DNA of 64,000 bases from a bacterium (GTDB lineage: Bacteria; Myxococcota_A; Bradymonadia; UBA7976; UBA1532), in NCBI GenBank assembly GCA_030427205.1, contig JAUHXC010000050.1, positions 1 to 64,000 of the forward strand, given 5' to 3'. Made by a program: the position numbers and the translations under genes. Under the pieces are notes generated by a model. It saw only the letters and a list, made by a program, of their open reading frames with translations, was not told the DNA's origin and searched no databases. This document shows, piece by piece, positions 30,739-39,110 of this stretch. Numbering within the stretch: the stretch's first letter is position 1; each line of letters starts with the position of its first letter.

Positions 30739-32289
30739 CTACAATGCCTCGGCCTCGGCCGGCGGCCAGAGATGGATCGGGTTGCCATAGACCCAGACCT
30801 GATGCCGGATGAAGTCATCGGCGAGCACGCCCATCTCGGGCCGCAGCTGCGCCGGGGTGAGCCAGACCTCGACCCGATAGGCCCCCGGCCCGGGCGCGGG
30901 CACGTTCAGGATCGGATCGGTGGTCTGCGCGATCAGCGCCCGGCCGTCCTCGGTGACCCGGTAGAGCCGCAGCTCGACGGTCGCCTCGTCGAGGGCGCCG
31001 TCTTCGGCCCGGCCCTCGCCCGGCGCGCGCGGCGCCGTGACCCGCAGCTCGATGTCGTCGGCGAACGCGGCCTCGCCGCCCATCTCGATCACCGCGCCCG
31101 CGCCGTCGACGGCGTGCATGTCGAAGCCATCGACCAGCCCGAAGGCGTCGAGCACCACGTACAGCCGGCCGGCTTCGAGCGCCCGCCGCACGCTGGCGTA
31201 GCCCACCGGCCCGTCGAGCAGCAGCCGGTTGCTGAACCAGCCGCCGATGCGGCGATAGCTCTCGATGCGCTCGCCGTCGCCGGTCTCGATGGGCAGCGGC
31301 ACGTTCTCGTGGGTGTCCGAGCCGGCGAAGCCCAGCATGCGCCGGCGGGCGATGGTCCAATCCCAGGTGCTCAGCGCCGCCTCGCCGGGGCGGAAGATGC
31401 CGCTGAACCACAGGTCGGGGTGCGGCCCGTCGAAGCCGGCCCCGAGCAGGCGCGCCACGTCGGGCATGACCGTGCCCAGCACCGTGCCCCGGGGATCGAG
31501 GTTCGCGTGGATGTTGTAGATCTCGTGGCCGTCGAGATCCCACGCGGCGGCGGTCGGCCCGTCGAAGCGCTCCATGTGGGCCTGAAAGACCAGCGCCCCC
31601 GCCTCGGCCTTGAGCCGGGCGATGCCCTCCGGCGAGCGATCGCGCAACAGCCCCGGCTCGGGCATCTCGCGGAACATGACCGGCATCAGATCGCCCTCAC
31701 TGCCCGCCGCGAGCCAGACGGTGTGCCCGTCTTCGCAGTGGATGCGGTTGCCGACCAGCGCGCCGTCGAGGGTCTCGGTGGTATCCCCGGGGCGGTGGTA
31801 GAGCGCCTCGATCAGATCGCGCTCGGCGACGGAGTCCGGGTGGTCGGTCAGCAGCACGACGTCGTGCCGGTTGTGGCACATGGCATCGCGGAACCGCTGA
31901 TGACACGGGGCGTTGGGGCTGCCGTCCTCGGCCAGCGGCATGCCGTCGCAGGCGTCGTGGCTGAAGACGTTGTGCATGTGGATCAGCGCCCGCGCGGTGG
32001 TGAATCCGCGGGGTGCCTGAAGCTCGGCGGCCGGTGGATTACGCGGGCGGGCGGCGAAGATCGGGCCCATGTCGGCCACAGCGGCGGCGTCGAGTGTGCC
32101 GCCCATGGGATCCATGCCATCCGAACGGGCGTCCATGGCATCCGGGCTGGCATCCATGGCATGCTCGATGATATCCGGGATGGCATACATGGCATCCATG
32201 GCATCATCAATGGCATCCGGCGCACCATGGCCGGGCGCGTCACACGCGGCGAGGGCCAGACCGAGCACCCATATCCGTCCGACCCGCAT
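30739..32289 (-). CDS. Second PHP-type metallohydrolase lipoprotein
   Basis: A 516-residue lipoprotein (lipobox AAC at Cys16, strong GGGGGAG before the ATG). Its tether is DAMDAM-type, encoded by a string of ATGGCATC motifs at 32108-32220. The PHP-like core shows HMHNVFSHD near 105, LLTDHPD near 147, FQAHMERFDG near 240 and GSDTHEN near 325, the expected pattern of His/Asp metal ligands. It is shorter than the paralogue at 27088 and lacks most of its beta-sandwich middle. Cellular location should be the outer surface or periplasm; substrate unknown. Confidence 0.88.
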   Translation of the reverse strand: MRVGRIWVLGLALAACDAPGHGAPDAIDDAMDAMYAIPDIIEHAMDASPDAMDARSDGMDPMGGTLDAAAVADMGPIFAARPRNPPAAELQAPRGFTTARALIHMHNVFSHDACDGMPLAEDGSPNAPCHQRFRDAMCHNRHDVVLLTDHPDSVAERDLIEALYHRPGDTTETLDGALVGNRIHCEDGHTVWLAAGSEGDLMPVMFREMPEPGLLRDRSPEGIARLKAEAGALVFQAHMERFDGPTAAAWDLDGHEIYNIHANLDPRGTVLGTVMPDVARLLGAGFDGPHPDLWFSGIFRPGEAALSTWDWTIARRRMLGFAGSDTHENVPLPIETGDGERIESYRRIGGWFSNRLLLDGPVGYASVRRALEAGRLYVVLDAFGLVDGFDMHAVDGAGAVIEMGGEAAFADDIELRVTAPRAPGEGRAEDGALDEATVELRLYRVTEDGRALIAQTTDPILNVPAPGPGAYRVEVWLTPAQLRPEMGVLADDFIRHQVWVYGNPIHLWPPAEAEAL

Positions 32290-32318
32290 GGCTCCCCCTC
32301 TCGTGGCTGTGCGCCCCC

Positions 32319-32428
32319 GGACTCAGGCGCCACCGGACTCAGGCGCCAACGGACTCAGGCGCCACCGGGCTCAGGCGCCACCGGACTCAGGCGCCACCGG
32401 GCTCAGGCGCCACCGGACTCAGGCGCCG
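32319..32428. repeat. 7 x 16-bp tandem repeat
   Basis: GGACTCAGGCGCCACC repeats seven times with A/G variation at position 3; the last, partial copy overlaps the aminotransferase stop codon (32419-32421). GGCGCC in each unit is palindromic. It fills the space between the aminotransferase end and the PHP lipoprotein start. Confidence 0.95.
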
Positions 32429-33696
32429 TCGATCAGCGCCGCCAGCCGATCGAGCCCGCGCTCGAGCGTATCGCGGCCCGGCCCGAAGCTGAACCGCACA
32501 TGATGCCGGAAGCGGCTCGGCCGATCGGCCCGTCGCCGCCCCGGGTTGACGTCGAAGAACTCGCCGGGCACGCAGATGACCCGGTGTTCGAGCGCCTTGC
32601 GGAAGAGCTTCATGCCGCTGTCGAGCCCCGCGGGCAGGTCGCGCACATCGCCCCAGACATAGAAGGTGCCCTCCGACTCGCGGTCGATGTGCACCCCCAT
32701 GCGGGTCAGGCGGCGGATCATCATGTCGCGCTTGCCGCGGAAGGTGCGCCGCAGCGCCCGGGTCTCGGCGAGCACGTGATCGTCTTCGAGCAGCGGGATC
32801 GCCGCCCGCTGCAGCGGCCGACTGCCGCCGCCGTCGAGGAAGCTGCCCGCGCTCGCCAGGTTGGCGATGACCGACTTCGGCCCCACCGTCCACGCCACCC
32901 GCCAGCCGGGGTAGCGCCAGTTCTTGGTCAGGCCGTCGAAGATGATCACCGGGTCGCGGTCGACGTCCTCGACGTATTGCGCGGCGCTCACCATCGGCGG
33001 GCCGTCGCCGAAGGCGGCCTCGTTCCAGATGTAGTGCGAGTAGAACTCGTCGAGCAGCAGCGCGCAGTCGAGCCGGCGGGCGATCGAGACCCAGCCGGCC
33101 AGCTCGTCGCCGGCCACCAGCTTGCCAGTGGGATTGGTCGGGTTCGACAGCAGCAGCGCCGACAGCCCCCGCCCGAGCACCTCGCGCTCGAGCTCACGCA
33201 GCGAGAAGTCGTAGCCCCGCACCGGGTCGAGCAGGATCGGGATCGGGCTGAACGCCCGGAAGATCGACAGCAGCTCTTCGTAGGCGGTGTAGTCGGGCAG
33301 GAAGTGCCCCAGGTTGATCTCGCCCAGCGCCGCCGCCGCCCGGGTCAACGCCGCCCGGCCACCGGACGAGATACAGACGTTCTCGTAGGTGTACTGCGAC
33401 TTCATGCCCCGGCGATAGATGCGGTTGTAGTGCTCTGCCACCGCCTGCCGCAGCTCGATGATGCCCGGCACCGGCGCGTACTCCATGTCGTCGACGCCGA
33501 TCGGGATCTGCTCGATGCGCGCCGGCGCGCCTTTGAGATCGCCGGTCTCGGGCTGGCCCTGCCCGAGGTTGGTCCATTCGGGATCCCCGCCGGTGTAGCC
33601 GTGGCGAGCGGCCTCGGTCATCACGTAGATGACCCCGGTGCGGGGGACGGCGCGGAAGGCGCCGAAGCGATCGTCGTCGAAAGCGCGTGCGTTCAT
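32419..33696 (-). CDS. PLP-dependent aminotransferase class I/II
   Basis: A 425-residue cytoplasmic enzyme of aspartate-aminotransferase fold type I. Visible signatures are NPTNPTG near 175, LLLDEFYSHY near 205 (PLP-contacting Asp and Tyr), the Schiff-base Lys in DGLTKNWRYPGWR near 248, and the substrate-carboxylate Arg late in the protein (HHVRFSFG). The ATG at 33696 gives a typical length. The exact amino donor is unknown. The gene is alone between the 16-bp repeats and a divergent promoter region. Confidence 0.92.
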   Translation of the reverse strand: MNARAFDDDRFGAFRAVPRTGVIYVMTEAARHGYTGGDPEWTNLGQGQPETGDLKGAPARIEQIPIGVDDMEYAPVPGIIELRQAVAEHYNRIYRRGMKSQYTYENVCISSGGRAALTRAAAALGEINLGHFLPDYTAYEELLSIFRAFSPIPILLDPVRGYDFSLRELEREVLGRGLSALLLSNPTNPTGKLVAGDELAGWVSIARRLDCALLLDEFYSHYIWNEAAFGDGPPMVSAAQYVEDVDRDPVIIFDGLTKNWRYPGWRVAWTVGPKSVIANLASAGSFLDGGGSRPLQRAAIPLLEDDHVLAETRALRRTFRGKRDMMIRRLTRMGVHIDRESEGTFYVWGDVRDLPAGLDSGMKLFRKALEHRVICVPGEFFDVNPGRRRADRPSRFRHHVRFSFGPGRDTLERGLDRLAALIDGA

Positions 33697-33795
33697 GGCC
33701 GCGCAGCCTACCCGAAGCCGGGCGGCGAAGCCATACGCGACGTGGCCCGGGGTGCGGCCGGTCCCATGGCCCCGAAGCCCACCGTCGGCGGGCGC

Positions 33796-33812
33796 TGGCA
33801 CGGGGCCTGCAT
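33796..33812 (+). promoter_or_regulatory. Candidate sigma-54 promoter
   Basis: TGGCACGGGGCCTGCAT has TGGCACG, then GC ten bases after the GG (GG at 33797-33798, GC at 33809-33810), an almost complete consensus. Transcription would start near 33822, inside the 22-bp repeats, about 70 nt before the gene at 33895. Confidence 0.6.
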
Positions 33813-33817
33813 ACATG

Positions 33818-33861
33818 TATGACCGTCACCGTCAACCGGTATGACCGTCACCGACAACCGG
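33818..33861. repeat. 2 x 22-bp tandem repeat at promoter
   Basis: TATGACCGTCACCGTCAACC and its neighbour 22 bp later differ at one base. They lie at the expected transcription start of the sigma-54-type promoter and could be a regulator site or a duplicated leader. Confidence 0.8.
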
Positions 33862-33894
33862 CCCGCCCGCGGGCCCTGCACCCCAGGAGTCTTC

Positions 33895-34386
33895 ATGAAC
33901 GCCGTCTTCGCCCTCTTCCCCGACGAGAACCAGGCCCGCGCCGCCATCGACGACGTGCTCGCCCGCGAGGAGCTCGAGCCCGACATCGACGGGGTCATCA
34001 CCCACGGCGCGCGGGACGGGCGGCGCTTCAAAGCCCGCGAGCTCGTCGAGACCGACGCCGGCCCGGCCCTGCGGCGCAGCCTCGCGGTCGGCGTGATCGG
34101 CGGCGCGCTCTTCGGCGCCTTGCTCGCTGGCCCGTTGAGCCTGATCTCCGGCGGACCGGGCGCCGGCGCCATCTTCGGCGCCGTGCTCGGCTCGATCTTC
34201 GCCATCTTCGGCACCATCGTCGGCGCCGGGCGCCTCGACAGCTCGCTCGGCGCCCTCGCCCGCCACCTCAAACGGGGCCAGATGCTGGTCACCTTCAAGG
34301 TCGGCCACCGCGAGACCGAAGAGGCCGTGCGGCGCATCGTGCGGCGCTATGGCGCCGTGCCGACCACCAAGAGCCCGGGGCTGTAA
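33895..34386 (+). CDS. Small membrane protein with general-stress-like N-terminus
   Basis: A 163-residue protein; ATG 33895 is chosen because AGGAG is five nt upstream, although an in-frame ATG exists at 33841. The N-terminal ~45 residues (FALFPDENQARAAIDDVL) look like the short alpha/beta domain found in YflT/general-stress-17M-like proteins. Two glycine-rich hydrophobic segments follow at about 65-105 (VGVIGGALFGALLAGPL, GAIFGAVLGSIFAIFG), then a C-terminal domain with FKVGHRETEEAVRRIVRRYG. It is probably an inner-membrane protein with a stress role. Its promoter resembles the sigma-54 class. Confidence 0.75.
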   Translation: MNAVFALFPDENQARAAIDDVLAREELEPDIDGVITHGARDGRRFKARELVETDAGPALRRSLAVGVIGGALFGALLAGPLSLISGGPGAGAIFGAVLGSIFAIFGTIVGAGRLDSSLGALARHLKRGQMLVTFKVGHRETEEAVRRIVRRYGAVPTTKSPGL

Positions 34387-34532
34387 GGCGCCCGCGACCC
34401 CGGGGCGAACCGCCCCACTTCCTGCCCGATCGGCGACGATCGCCCCATCCCCGCCCCCCGCGCATCCGCGCCGCCCTGTAGCCATCCACCACCGCCAGTG
34501 ATATCCTCGGCCCCGTGTTATACCGAGGGCCC

Positions 34533-36764
34533 ATGCGCACCCTTCGCCTGCTGCTGCTCGCCTTGCCGCTCGGCGCGTCGCTCGCGCTGTCCGGCTGCCT
34601 GAACGGGCCCTACGAGCCGATCATGTACGCGTGCGAGCCGGACTCCGACGAAATCACCGACCGGATGCGCGACCCGCTGCACTGCGTGTATTGCCGGCGG
34701 AGGTGCATGCTGCCGGGCATCCGCGCGGAGGATCAGCACTGCGACCACGGCTGCCTCATAGGCCCCGGCGTCGAGTGCGTGCCGGGCTATATCGACGCCG
34801 ACGGCGAACCGTACAACGGCTGCGAGTGCCGCGGCGACGACGCCGAGACCTGCCAGCTCTGCGAGCCGGAGATCCCCTATAACGCCGTCGACGACGACTG
34901 CGACCTGCGCGTCGACGAGATCGTGCCGCCCGAGATCGACATCCGGCCACCCATCGTACCGGGCCGGTCGGAGCACCCCGATCGGGTCAACGGGCCCGAG
35001 GGCGCGCTGTACGTCACGCCGCCAGCGGTCAGCCGGCTGAGCTGCGCCGGCGCCCCGTGCGCGCTACCGCCCGGCGCGCTCGACGTGCGCTGCGTCGACC
35101 TCACGATCGGCCGCCGCTGCGAGGGCGTCTACCCGCCCGCGCCCGACCTGACCGGCGCCGATCGCGGATCGGGCGGCTACCCCGGCCGGCAGAAGCGGGG
35201 CCCCGAGGTCGACTGCACCAACGGGATCGACGACGATCAGAACGGCGTCATCGACGACGGGCCGCACTGCGAGACGCTGGTGGCCGCCGTGCGCCACCCC
35301 GAGTGCCACGGGGTGAGCCCGTCCCACGGCTGCGCGCCGACCTGGGTGCCGCTCGACGCCTACCCCGGCCTGCCCGACGCCAGCGGCCCGACGGTCGCGG
35401 TGATGACCTACGACGCGCTGGTCGACCGGCGCGAGGCGACGGTGGGGCAGGTGCGGCGCTGGCTCGACGAGACCGGGCAGTGTGAGCGCCCGCTGGGCAG
35501 CCCGCACCCGCTGTGCGCGAGCGAGGCCGACCCCGAGACCGCGGCCGGCTACCTGGACTGGTGCGACGCCTACGCCTACTGCCAGTGGATGGGCAAGCGG
35601 CTGCCCACCGAGCTGGAGTGGATCCAAGGCTTCGGCGGGCACCTGACCCCGACGTTCGAGACGGTCGACGGCGCCTGCGGCGAGACCGAGGCCCGCGTAC
35701 CCGAGTGCAGCCCCGACGGGCCGCGCACGGTCGGCGAGCCCGGCGGGCACGTGGACAAGGGCAACGGCTACATCAGCACGGTCTACGACGTGGGCGGCAA
35801 CATGGCCGAGTGGCTGTTCGACGCGCGCGTCGAGCCCTGCGAGCTGCCGTGGATCGGCTGTCAAGGCGATACGTGGGGCTACAGCACCCCCTTCGACCCG
35901 GTGGTGCCGGCGCCGTATCACGACCCGTATCGGGCGCGCATCCTGCGCGGCGGCGGCTTCGGCAGCGAATATGGCGCCGCCTCGCCCCGGGCGCGGCAGT
36001 GGGCCGACCCCGGGGTGCATGTGCCGCACTATGGCGTGCGCTGCGCGCGCACCTTCGAGCCCAAGATCTACAACCGCTCGGCCCGGGTGCCCGACCCGCA
36101 GACGGTGCCCTACGATCGCACCCTGGCCGCCGACCAGCACGGGCGCTGCGAGCGCTGGCCGGTCGCCGGGGCCATCGCCCGGCGCACGCCGAACTGGCTC
36201 GGTCAGGCGGTGGAGGCCTGTATCGCTTCGCCATTCGAGCCCGAGCCGATGCGCGTGCTCGCCCAGCGGCTCACCTGGCCCGTCCGACCGCTGCTGCTGA
36301 ACATCGAGCGCACCCAGAGCGGCAGCGCGGTGATCTTGGCAGCGCCGGGGCTGGTGCCGGGGGTCGAGGCGCTGTGGCTGGCCGACCACCCGCCGCTGGA
36401 GAGCTATCACCGAGGCCGCTGCGCGTCCGAGGACTGCGCTTTCGATCTCGGTGGGCCGTGGCCATGGGCGGTCGAGCTACCGGATGAAGGCGAGGCTATC
36501 ATCCACACGCTCGCCGGGCAGGCTCTTCCGCCCGGCGGCTCCTGCCTGGGCCCGGCCGACCCAGACCTCGTCGTGTGGGCGTTCGAGGTCGAGATCCCGC
36601 GCGCCGCCCTGAACAAGCTTCCCGAGGCCAGCCAGCACACCGACGCCGCCTGCACCGCCTTCGGCTGCGCGAGCCCGGTCAAAGAGGGCGAGCGCTGCGC
36701 CGAGGCGTGCAAGGCGTGGCGCGTGCCGATGCATGTCGGCTTCCGCCGCCTGAGCGTCCCTTGA
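34533..36764 (+). CDS. Lipoprotein with FGE-sulfatase (SUMF1-like) domain and MopE-like repeats
   Basis: A 743-residue lipoprotein (lipobox LSGC) starting at ATG 34533 just after GAGGG. The Cys-rich N-terminal third contains two MopE-like acidic motifs, NAVDDDCDLRVDE near 120 and NGIDDDQNGVIDDG near 235, that probably bind metal. From about residue 290 comes an FGE-sulfatase-type fold: RLPTELEWIQGF, YDVGGNMAEWLFD and RGGGFGSEYG...GVRCART. True formylglycine enzymes use two catalytic Cys; the GVRC-type position is present but I cannot assign a second one, so it may be a binding protein. A final domain of about 200 residues is unrecognised. The gene lies 47 nt upstream of the PI-PLC-like gene. 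Confidence 0.85.
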   Translation: MRTLRLLLLALPLGASLALSGCLNGPYEPIMYACEPDSDEITDRMRDPLHCVYCRRRCMLPGIRAEDQHCDHGCLIGPGVECVPGYIDADGEPYNGCECRGDDAETCQLCEPEIPYNAVDDDCDLRVDEIVPPEIDIRPPIVPGRSEHPDRVNGPEGALYVTPPAVSRLSCAGAPCALPPGALDVRCVDLTIGRRCEGVYPPAPDLTGADRGSGGYPGRQKRGPEVDCTNGIDDDQNGVIDDGPHCETLVAAVRHPECHGVSPSHGCAPTWVPLDAYPGLPDASGPTVAVMTYDALVDRREATVGQVRRWLDETGQCERPLGSPHPLCASEADPETAAGYLDWCDAYAYCQWMGKRLPTELEWIQGFGGHLTPTFETVDGACGETEARVPECSPDGPRTVGEPGGHVDKGNGYISTVYDVGGNMAEWLFDARVEPCELPWIGCQGDTWGYSTPFDPVVPAPYHDPYRARILRGGGFGSEYGAASPRARQWADPGVHVPHYGVRCARTFEPKIYNRSARVPDPQTVPYDRTLAADQHGRCERWPVAGAIARRTPNWLGQAVEACIASPFEPEPMRVLAQRLTWPVRPLLLNIERTQSGSAVILAAPGLVPGVEALWLADHPPLESYHRGRCASEDCAFDLGGPWPWAVELPDEGEAIIHTLAGQALPPGGSCLGPADPDLVVWAFEVEIPRAALNKLPEASQHTDAACTAFGCASPVKEGERCAEACKAWRVPMHVGFRRLSVP

Positions 36765-36811
36765 AGGCGCGTTTCGGACACTCGCCCGCCCTCATCCCCT
36801 AGTCCAAGAGC

Positions 36812-37915
36812 ATGAGCGGCCCTCGACGCATGATCGCGCAGGTCGCGGCGCTCGCGCTGTGCGCCGCCTGCGCCCCGACAAATGACGGCATGATGGACAA
36901 TATGGGCGGCGGCCCCGGCTCCATGGACGCGGCCATCCGCCCGGACCCGCCGCCGCCCGACGCCGCGATCCTCCCCGACTTCGACCCGCCCGACGGCCCG
37001 CCGCTCACCCTCGCCGACATGCAGGCCCGCGGCTCATGGCGCAGCTACCATCTGGCCGAAGAGCGCCCACTGCTGGGCCACGACTACGAGCACCCGCCGC
37101 TCGATACGCAGCTCGATACGCTCGGCTGGCGCCACTTCGACTTCGACCTGGACTACAACCCCAGCGGCGGCGGGGTCTACGCGGTCTATCACAACAGCTT
37201 TGGCGACTTTCAGAGCCGCTGCCGCGGCAACCTGGCCGACTGCCTCGCGCCCATGGCCGCGTGGTCCGAGGATCACCCGAACCACGCGCCGATCGTCGTG
37301 CTCTTCCAGCAGACCAGCAGCATGATGCCCGACATCTACGGCACGCTCGACCGGCTCGAGTACTACCTCAACCGCGAGATGACCCGCGACCGCATCTACA
37401 CCCCAGGCGACGCGCTGGCCGAGCACCCCGACCTCACCCTGCGCCAGCGGCTCGCCCGGCACGGCTGGCCCGCGCTCGACGACGCCCGCGGCAAGTTCAT
37501 CTTCGTGCTCTACGACGAGCCCTCCCGCGAGCCCAACCGGGACTGGCCCGGCTGGGGCAACGTCGAGGCCCTGCAGGGCCTGCTCTGGGTCTACGCCGAC
37601 GGCACCAGCGAAGACGAGCTCGCCGCCGACGACGCCGCCTTCGCCATGCTCGACGAGATCACCACCGACGCCCAGCAAGCCCGCGCCCGCGAGCTGGTCG
37701 AGCGGGGCTACATCGTGCGCGCGCCGGCCCACGAGGCCGACAGCTACGCCCGCGCCGCCGCGGCCGGCGTGCACCTCATCAGCAGCAAGTACCCCGCCGA
37801 CATCTTCCCCGGCCCCGTCGACGCCCCCGGCTGGCCGGTGAGCTGCAACCCGGTCTCCGCGCCCGCCGGCTGCGACCCGCGCCAGATCGAGATCCACCGG
37901 CCGCCCGCGCAGTGA
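36812..37915 (+). CDS. Calcium-dependent PI-specific phospholipase C-like lipoprotein
   Basis: A 367-residue lipoprotein with lipobox CAAC near residue 20 and a PDAAIRPD-type tether. The rest matches the bacterial PI-PLC-C1 layout: WRSYHLAEE near 76, PLDTQLDTLGWRHFDFDLD near 95-115, VYHNSFGD near 126 and AAWSEDHPNHAPIVVLF near 150. This family cleaves phosphoinositides, probably with a metal ion; here the His of YHNS and acidic residues of DFDLD could be active-site residues. A C-terminal part with FIFVLYDEPS completes the barrel-like pattern. It follows the FGE-like lipoprotein closely and both may form one secretion-related unit. Confidence 0.82.
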   Translation: MSGPRRMIAQVAALALCAACAPTNDGMMDNMGGGPGSMDAAIRPDPPPPDAAILPDFDPPDGPPLTLADMQARGSWRSYHLAEERPLLGHDYEHPPLDTQLDTLGWRHFDFDLDYNPSGGGVYAVYHNSFGDFQSRCRGNLADCLAPMAAWSEDHPNHAPIVVLFQQTSSMMPDIYGTLDRLEYYLNREMTRDRIYTPGDALAEHPDLTLRQRLARHGWPALDDARGKFIFVLYDEPSREPNRDWPGWGNVEALQGLLWVYADGTSEDELAADDAAFAMLDEITTDAQQARARELVERGYIVRAPAHEADSYARAAAAGVHLISSKYPADIFPGPVDAPGWPVSCNPVSAPAGCDPRQIEIHRPPAQ

Positions 37916-38011
37916 GCCGGCCCGCCGCCGGCTCGATCCGTCGGCTCGCCATCTATCACACGGCGGGCAGCGCGGAGGCACCCGAGCGCCCTGCCGATGT
38001 AGGATGGCATC

Positions 38012-38344
38012 ATGCACCGCGCGCTCGACCGAGCGGCGAGCGCTGGCGACGGGCTGCGGCTGCAATACAACCTCTACGCCCTCAACCGCATGATCTTCGT
38101 CCTGCCCGAGACGGAGCCGCTCGATGTGCACCGGGCGTTCATCACCGAGCCGGGTCTGCGGCTGCCGCCCAGGAGATTCGCGCGGGTCCGCTGGCCCTTG
38201 AGGACGGACGCCGAGGGGCGCATCGTGGGGCTCGCACCGCCGACGTCGCTGTTGATCTCGGCCTATGACGCCATCGGCGAGCTCGAGCACTTCGCGGCGC
38301 ACCACCCGCGGCGGCCATGGGAGGCTTTCGACCGCTGCCCGTAG
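38012..38344 (+). CDS. Small protein of unknown function, 3' end duplicated downstream
   Basis: A 110-residue cytoplasmic-looking protein with codon use like its neighbours. AGGA lies seven nt before the ATG. It contains LQYNLYALNRMIFVLPET and a Pro/Arg-rich centre (LRLPPRRFARVRWP), and ends in FDRCP. No family is recognised. From codon 42 to five bases past its stop, it is duplicated with 95% identity at 45854-46068, on the far side of the exporter/PRTase cluster. That makes it a plausible insertion target. Confidence 0.6.
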   Translation: MHRALDRAASAGDGLRLQYNLYALNRMIFVLPETEPLDVHRAFITEPGLRLPPRRFARVRWPLRTDAEGRIVGLAPPTSLLISAYDAIGELEHFAAHHPRRPWEAFDRCP

Positions 38345-38349
38345 CCGCC
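38135..38349. repeat. 215-bp direct repeat, left copy
   Basis: This copy matches 45854-46068 over 215 positions with 11 mismatches and no gaps, in the same orientation. It starts inside the small gene at 38012 and ends 5 bp past its stop. The two copies bracket the 7.5-kb segment that holds the PRTase/HAD/ABC cluster. Confidence 0.95.
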
Positions 38350-38402
38350 GGCTGGCCCGCCGATGCTGCGAGGCTGCCACATGCGCCGAAGGCGGCGCGT
38401 GA

Positions 38403-39110
38403 TCAGGCGGGCGTGATGCCCGGCGACGTCTGCGCCAACGACCGGCCGATGTCCGACTTCGCCGGGAACATGCAGTAGTCCATCAGCGCCATGAAGCCCA
38501 GGTCGGACAGCCGGTCGCCGATGCCGATCGCGAGAGTGGGCCGGATGCGATCGAGCAGGTGTCGCGCGCCGCGGGCCTTGGTGATGCACGAGGGCAGAAA
38601 GACGAGCTGGTAGTCGTGGTGGTAGACCTCGAAACCCGGCGGCACGTCGAGCGCGTCGAGCGCCTCGGCGAGCGGCTCGGCGTGTCCTTCTCGCGCGTGG
38701 TAGCGCAAGGTGGCGTAGTAGCCATCGGTATCGAAGGCGCGGAAGCGCCCATCGGTCGCCTCGCCGAGGTAGCGGGCGAAGCCGGCGATGTCGAGCGGCG
38801 CGAGCTGCGCCCGCACGGTGGCCTCGTAGTCCCGGTCGACCTGACCGTCGACGAGGATCATGCCGCCGAAGTAGACCGACGCGAAGCGGCAGCCGGCGGT
38901 GATGTGCACCCGCCGATAGCCGGCCAGCGTGCGCGCGGTCACCGGCACCACCTGCCCCTGGCGCATGCACGCGAGCAGGCGCACCTGCTCGGGGTGCATA
39001 TACGACCGCGAGCTGCCATCATCCGCCGCGATCACCGCAGCGTCCGGGCGGCACTTGCGCTGCGTCTGAAAGAGGCTGTCGTCGAGGTCGGCGAAGTAGA
39101 CGATGCTCAT
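38403..39110 (-). CDS. HAD-family hydrolase (ter-associated type)
   Basis: A 235-residue haloacid-dehalogenase-type phosphatase. The N-terminal motif FADLDDSLFQT has the catalytic DxD, followed by T in VTARTL (motif II), Lys in FLPSCITKARG (motif III) and the acidic GIGDRLSD (motif IV). A C2-type cap lies between motifs II and III. Start ATG 39110 overlaps the upstream gene by 4 nt and has GGGAG six nt before it. It is the last gene of the leftward operon, so it should remove a phosphate from the product or an intermediate of the PRTase/HMGL pathway. Similar HADs accompany StiP/PRTase_2 genes in ter neighbourhoods. Confidence 0.88.
   Translation of the reverse strand: MSIVYFADLDDSLFQTQRKCRPDAAVIAADDGSSRSYMHPEQVRLLACMRQGQVVPVTARTLAGYRRVHITAGCRFASVYFGGMILVDGQVDRDYEATVRAQLAPLDIAGFARYLGEATDGRFRAFDTDGYYATLRYHAREGHAEPLAEALDALDVPPGFEVYHHDYQLVFLPSCITKARGARHLLDRIRPTLAIGIGDRLSDLGFMALMDYCMFPAKSDIGRSLAQTSPGITPA

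Noticed and set aside
27781..33822. A 6-kb plus-strand open frame over the PHP, hydrolase and aminotransferase genes
   Set aside because: It is antisense to four genes with recognisable motifs; its translation is low-complexity Ala/Arg/Asp without any domain.
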